A DNA stretch of 7,214 nt from Pseudorhodobacter sp. GTDB lineage: Bacteria > Pseudomonadota > Alphaproteobacteria > Rhodobacterales > Rhodobacteraceae. Made by a program: the position numbers and the translations under genes. The DNA is taken from contig JAHEDL010000185.1 of NCBI GenBank assembly GCA_024641255.1, positions 1,394-8,607 on the forward strand. The letters run 5' to 3'. Shown here piece after piece: positions 6,792-7,214 of this stretch (position 1 is its first letter; the number at the start of each line of letters is the position of its first letter). Under the pieces are notes generated by a model, which had not been told where the DNA came from, searched no databases, and saw nothing but the letters and a program-made list of their open reading frames with translations.

Positions 6792-7214
6792 ATGGCACAT
6801 CGTAACATTCTGCTTTTCGCCGGTGTCGGCGTGCTGTTCCTGCTGACCGGGCTTTTCCAAAGCTGGAACCTAAGCTTGCAGATCCTGAACATCGGCATCT
6901 TGTCGGCGATCATGGCTTTGGGCGTGAACATGCAATGGGGCTATGCCGGGCTGTTTTCGACCGGGATCATGGGGTCGGTCGCCTTGGGCGGTCTGGCCGT
7001 GGTGATCGTGTCGGGGCAACCGATCCCCGAGGCTTGGGCCGCCGGCGGCCCGCGTCTGGTGCTGGGTCTGGCGTTTGGCGTGGCGGTGATTGCCGCAGCC
7101 GTGATGACCTATAAGCGGTTGGCCGGGCGCGCGCGCACCTGGGCGGTGGTCGCGATTCTGGTGGGCGGTTTCTTTGCCTACCGCGCCATTCTTGATCCGG
7201 CTGTGTCGGCGATT
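6792..7214 (+). CDS. livM: LivM-like inner-membrane permease, 3' end cut by window edge
   Basis: The first 141 codons of the second permease subunit are present, with no stop before the right edge. It starts 1 bp after the LivH stop, with GGGGAAG (6781-6787) overlapping that stop as ribosome binding site. Hydrophobic segments at about 5-23, 29-46, 54-74, 88-105 and 116-133 fit a membrane protein. The segment LNIGILSAIMALGVNMQWGYAG (32-53) with the following LFSTG corresponds to the LivM start (usually AIxALGLNLLxGYxGxxSLG), but the common LGH is replaced by STGIMG. A basic loop, YKRLAGRARTWA (107-118), separates two hydrophobic segments that come earlier than in a standard LivM, suggesting an enlarged form. 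Position after LivH supports the call. The substrate and full length are unknown. Confidence 0.88.
   Translation, partial: MAHRNILLFAGVGVLFLLTGLFQSWNLSLQILNIGILSAIMALGVNMQWGYAGLFSTGIMGSVALGGLAVVIVSGQPIPEAWAAGGPRLVLGLAFGVAVIAAAVMTYKRLAGRARTWAVVAILVGGFFAYRAILDPAVSAI

Noticed and set aside
5204..6931. Open frame of 575 codons on the minus strand across livF, livH and the start of livM
   Set aside because: Low-complexity His/Arg/Gln-rich translation, antisense to three clear genes, with no ribosome binding or family signal.

Overview
The window looks like chromosomal DNA from an alphaproteobacterium, most likely of the Rhodobacteraceae group. This rests on the GC-rich coding style, the short class II DAHP synthase, the GlxA-type regulator and the compact HAAT-type ABC operon. 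It is inference; there is no rRNA or other marker here to fix the taxon.

Layout: (1) Positions 1-152 hold no gene I can support. (2) A class II 3-deoxy-7-phosphoheptulonate synthase (206-1576, minus strand) makes the first product of the shikimate pathway. It has a hairpin at its 3' end (153-189) and a recognisable promoter and Shine-Dalgarno sequence at its 5' end. (3) A GlxA/AraC-family transcriptional regulator (1730-2755, plus) is transcribed divergently from it. (4) A 220-bp non-coding stretch (2756-2975) carries candidate operator repeats and small hairpins. (5) Next comes a branched-chain-amino-acid-type (HAAT) ABC importer operon, all plus strand: periplasmic binding protein (2976-4166), a strong intercistronic hairpin (4190-4224), LivG-like ATPase (4291-5079), LivF-like ATPase (5072-5782), LivH-like permease (5786-6790) and the first 141 codons of a LivM-like permease that runs off the right edge.

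The binding protein would capture an amino acid or related solute in the periplasm and deliver it to a LivH/LivM channel driven by LivG/LivF. The ATPase-to-permease genes are tightly packed (8-bp overlap, then gaps of 3 and 1 bp), so they are probably translationally coupled. The binding-protein gene is set apart by the hairpin and has a different codon style, as expected for the most abundant component. The regulator lies just upstream in the same orientation and is a reasonable but unproven candidate for controlling the operon.

I do not see a previously undescribed system. The content is ordinary metabolism and transport. The points worth a second look are regulatory (a dyad covering the regulator's only SD-like element, operator-like repeats before the binding protein, the intercistronic hairpin) and sequence variants in the transporter (LDEV in the LivG Walker B, a probable Gln for Glu in the binding protein's pocket, an unusual LivM N-terminal half).
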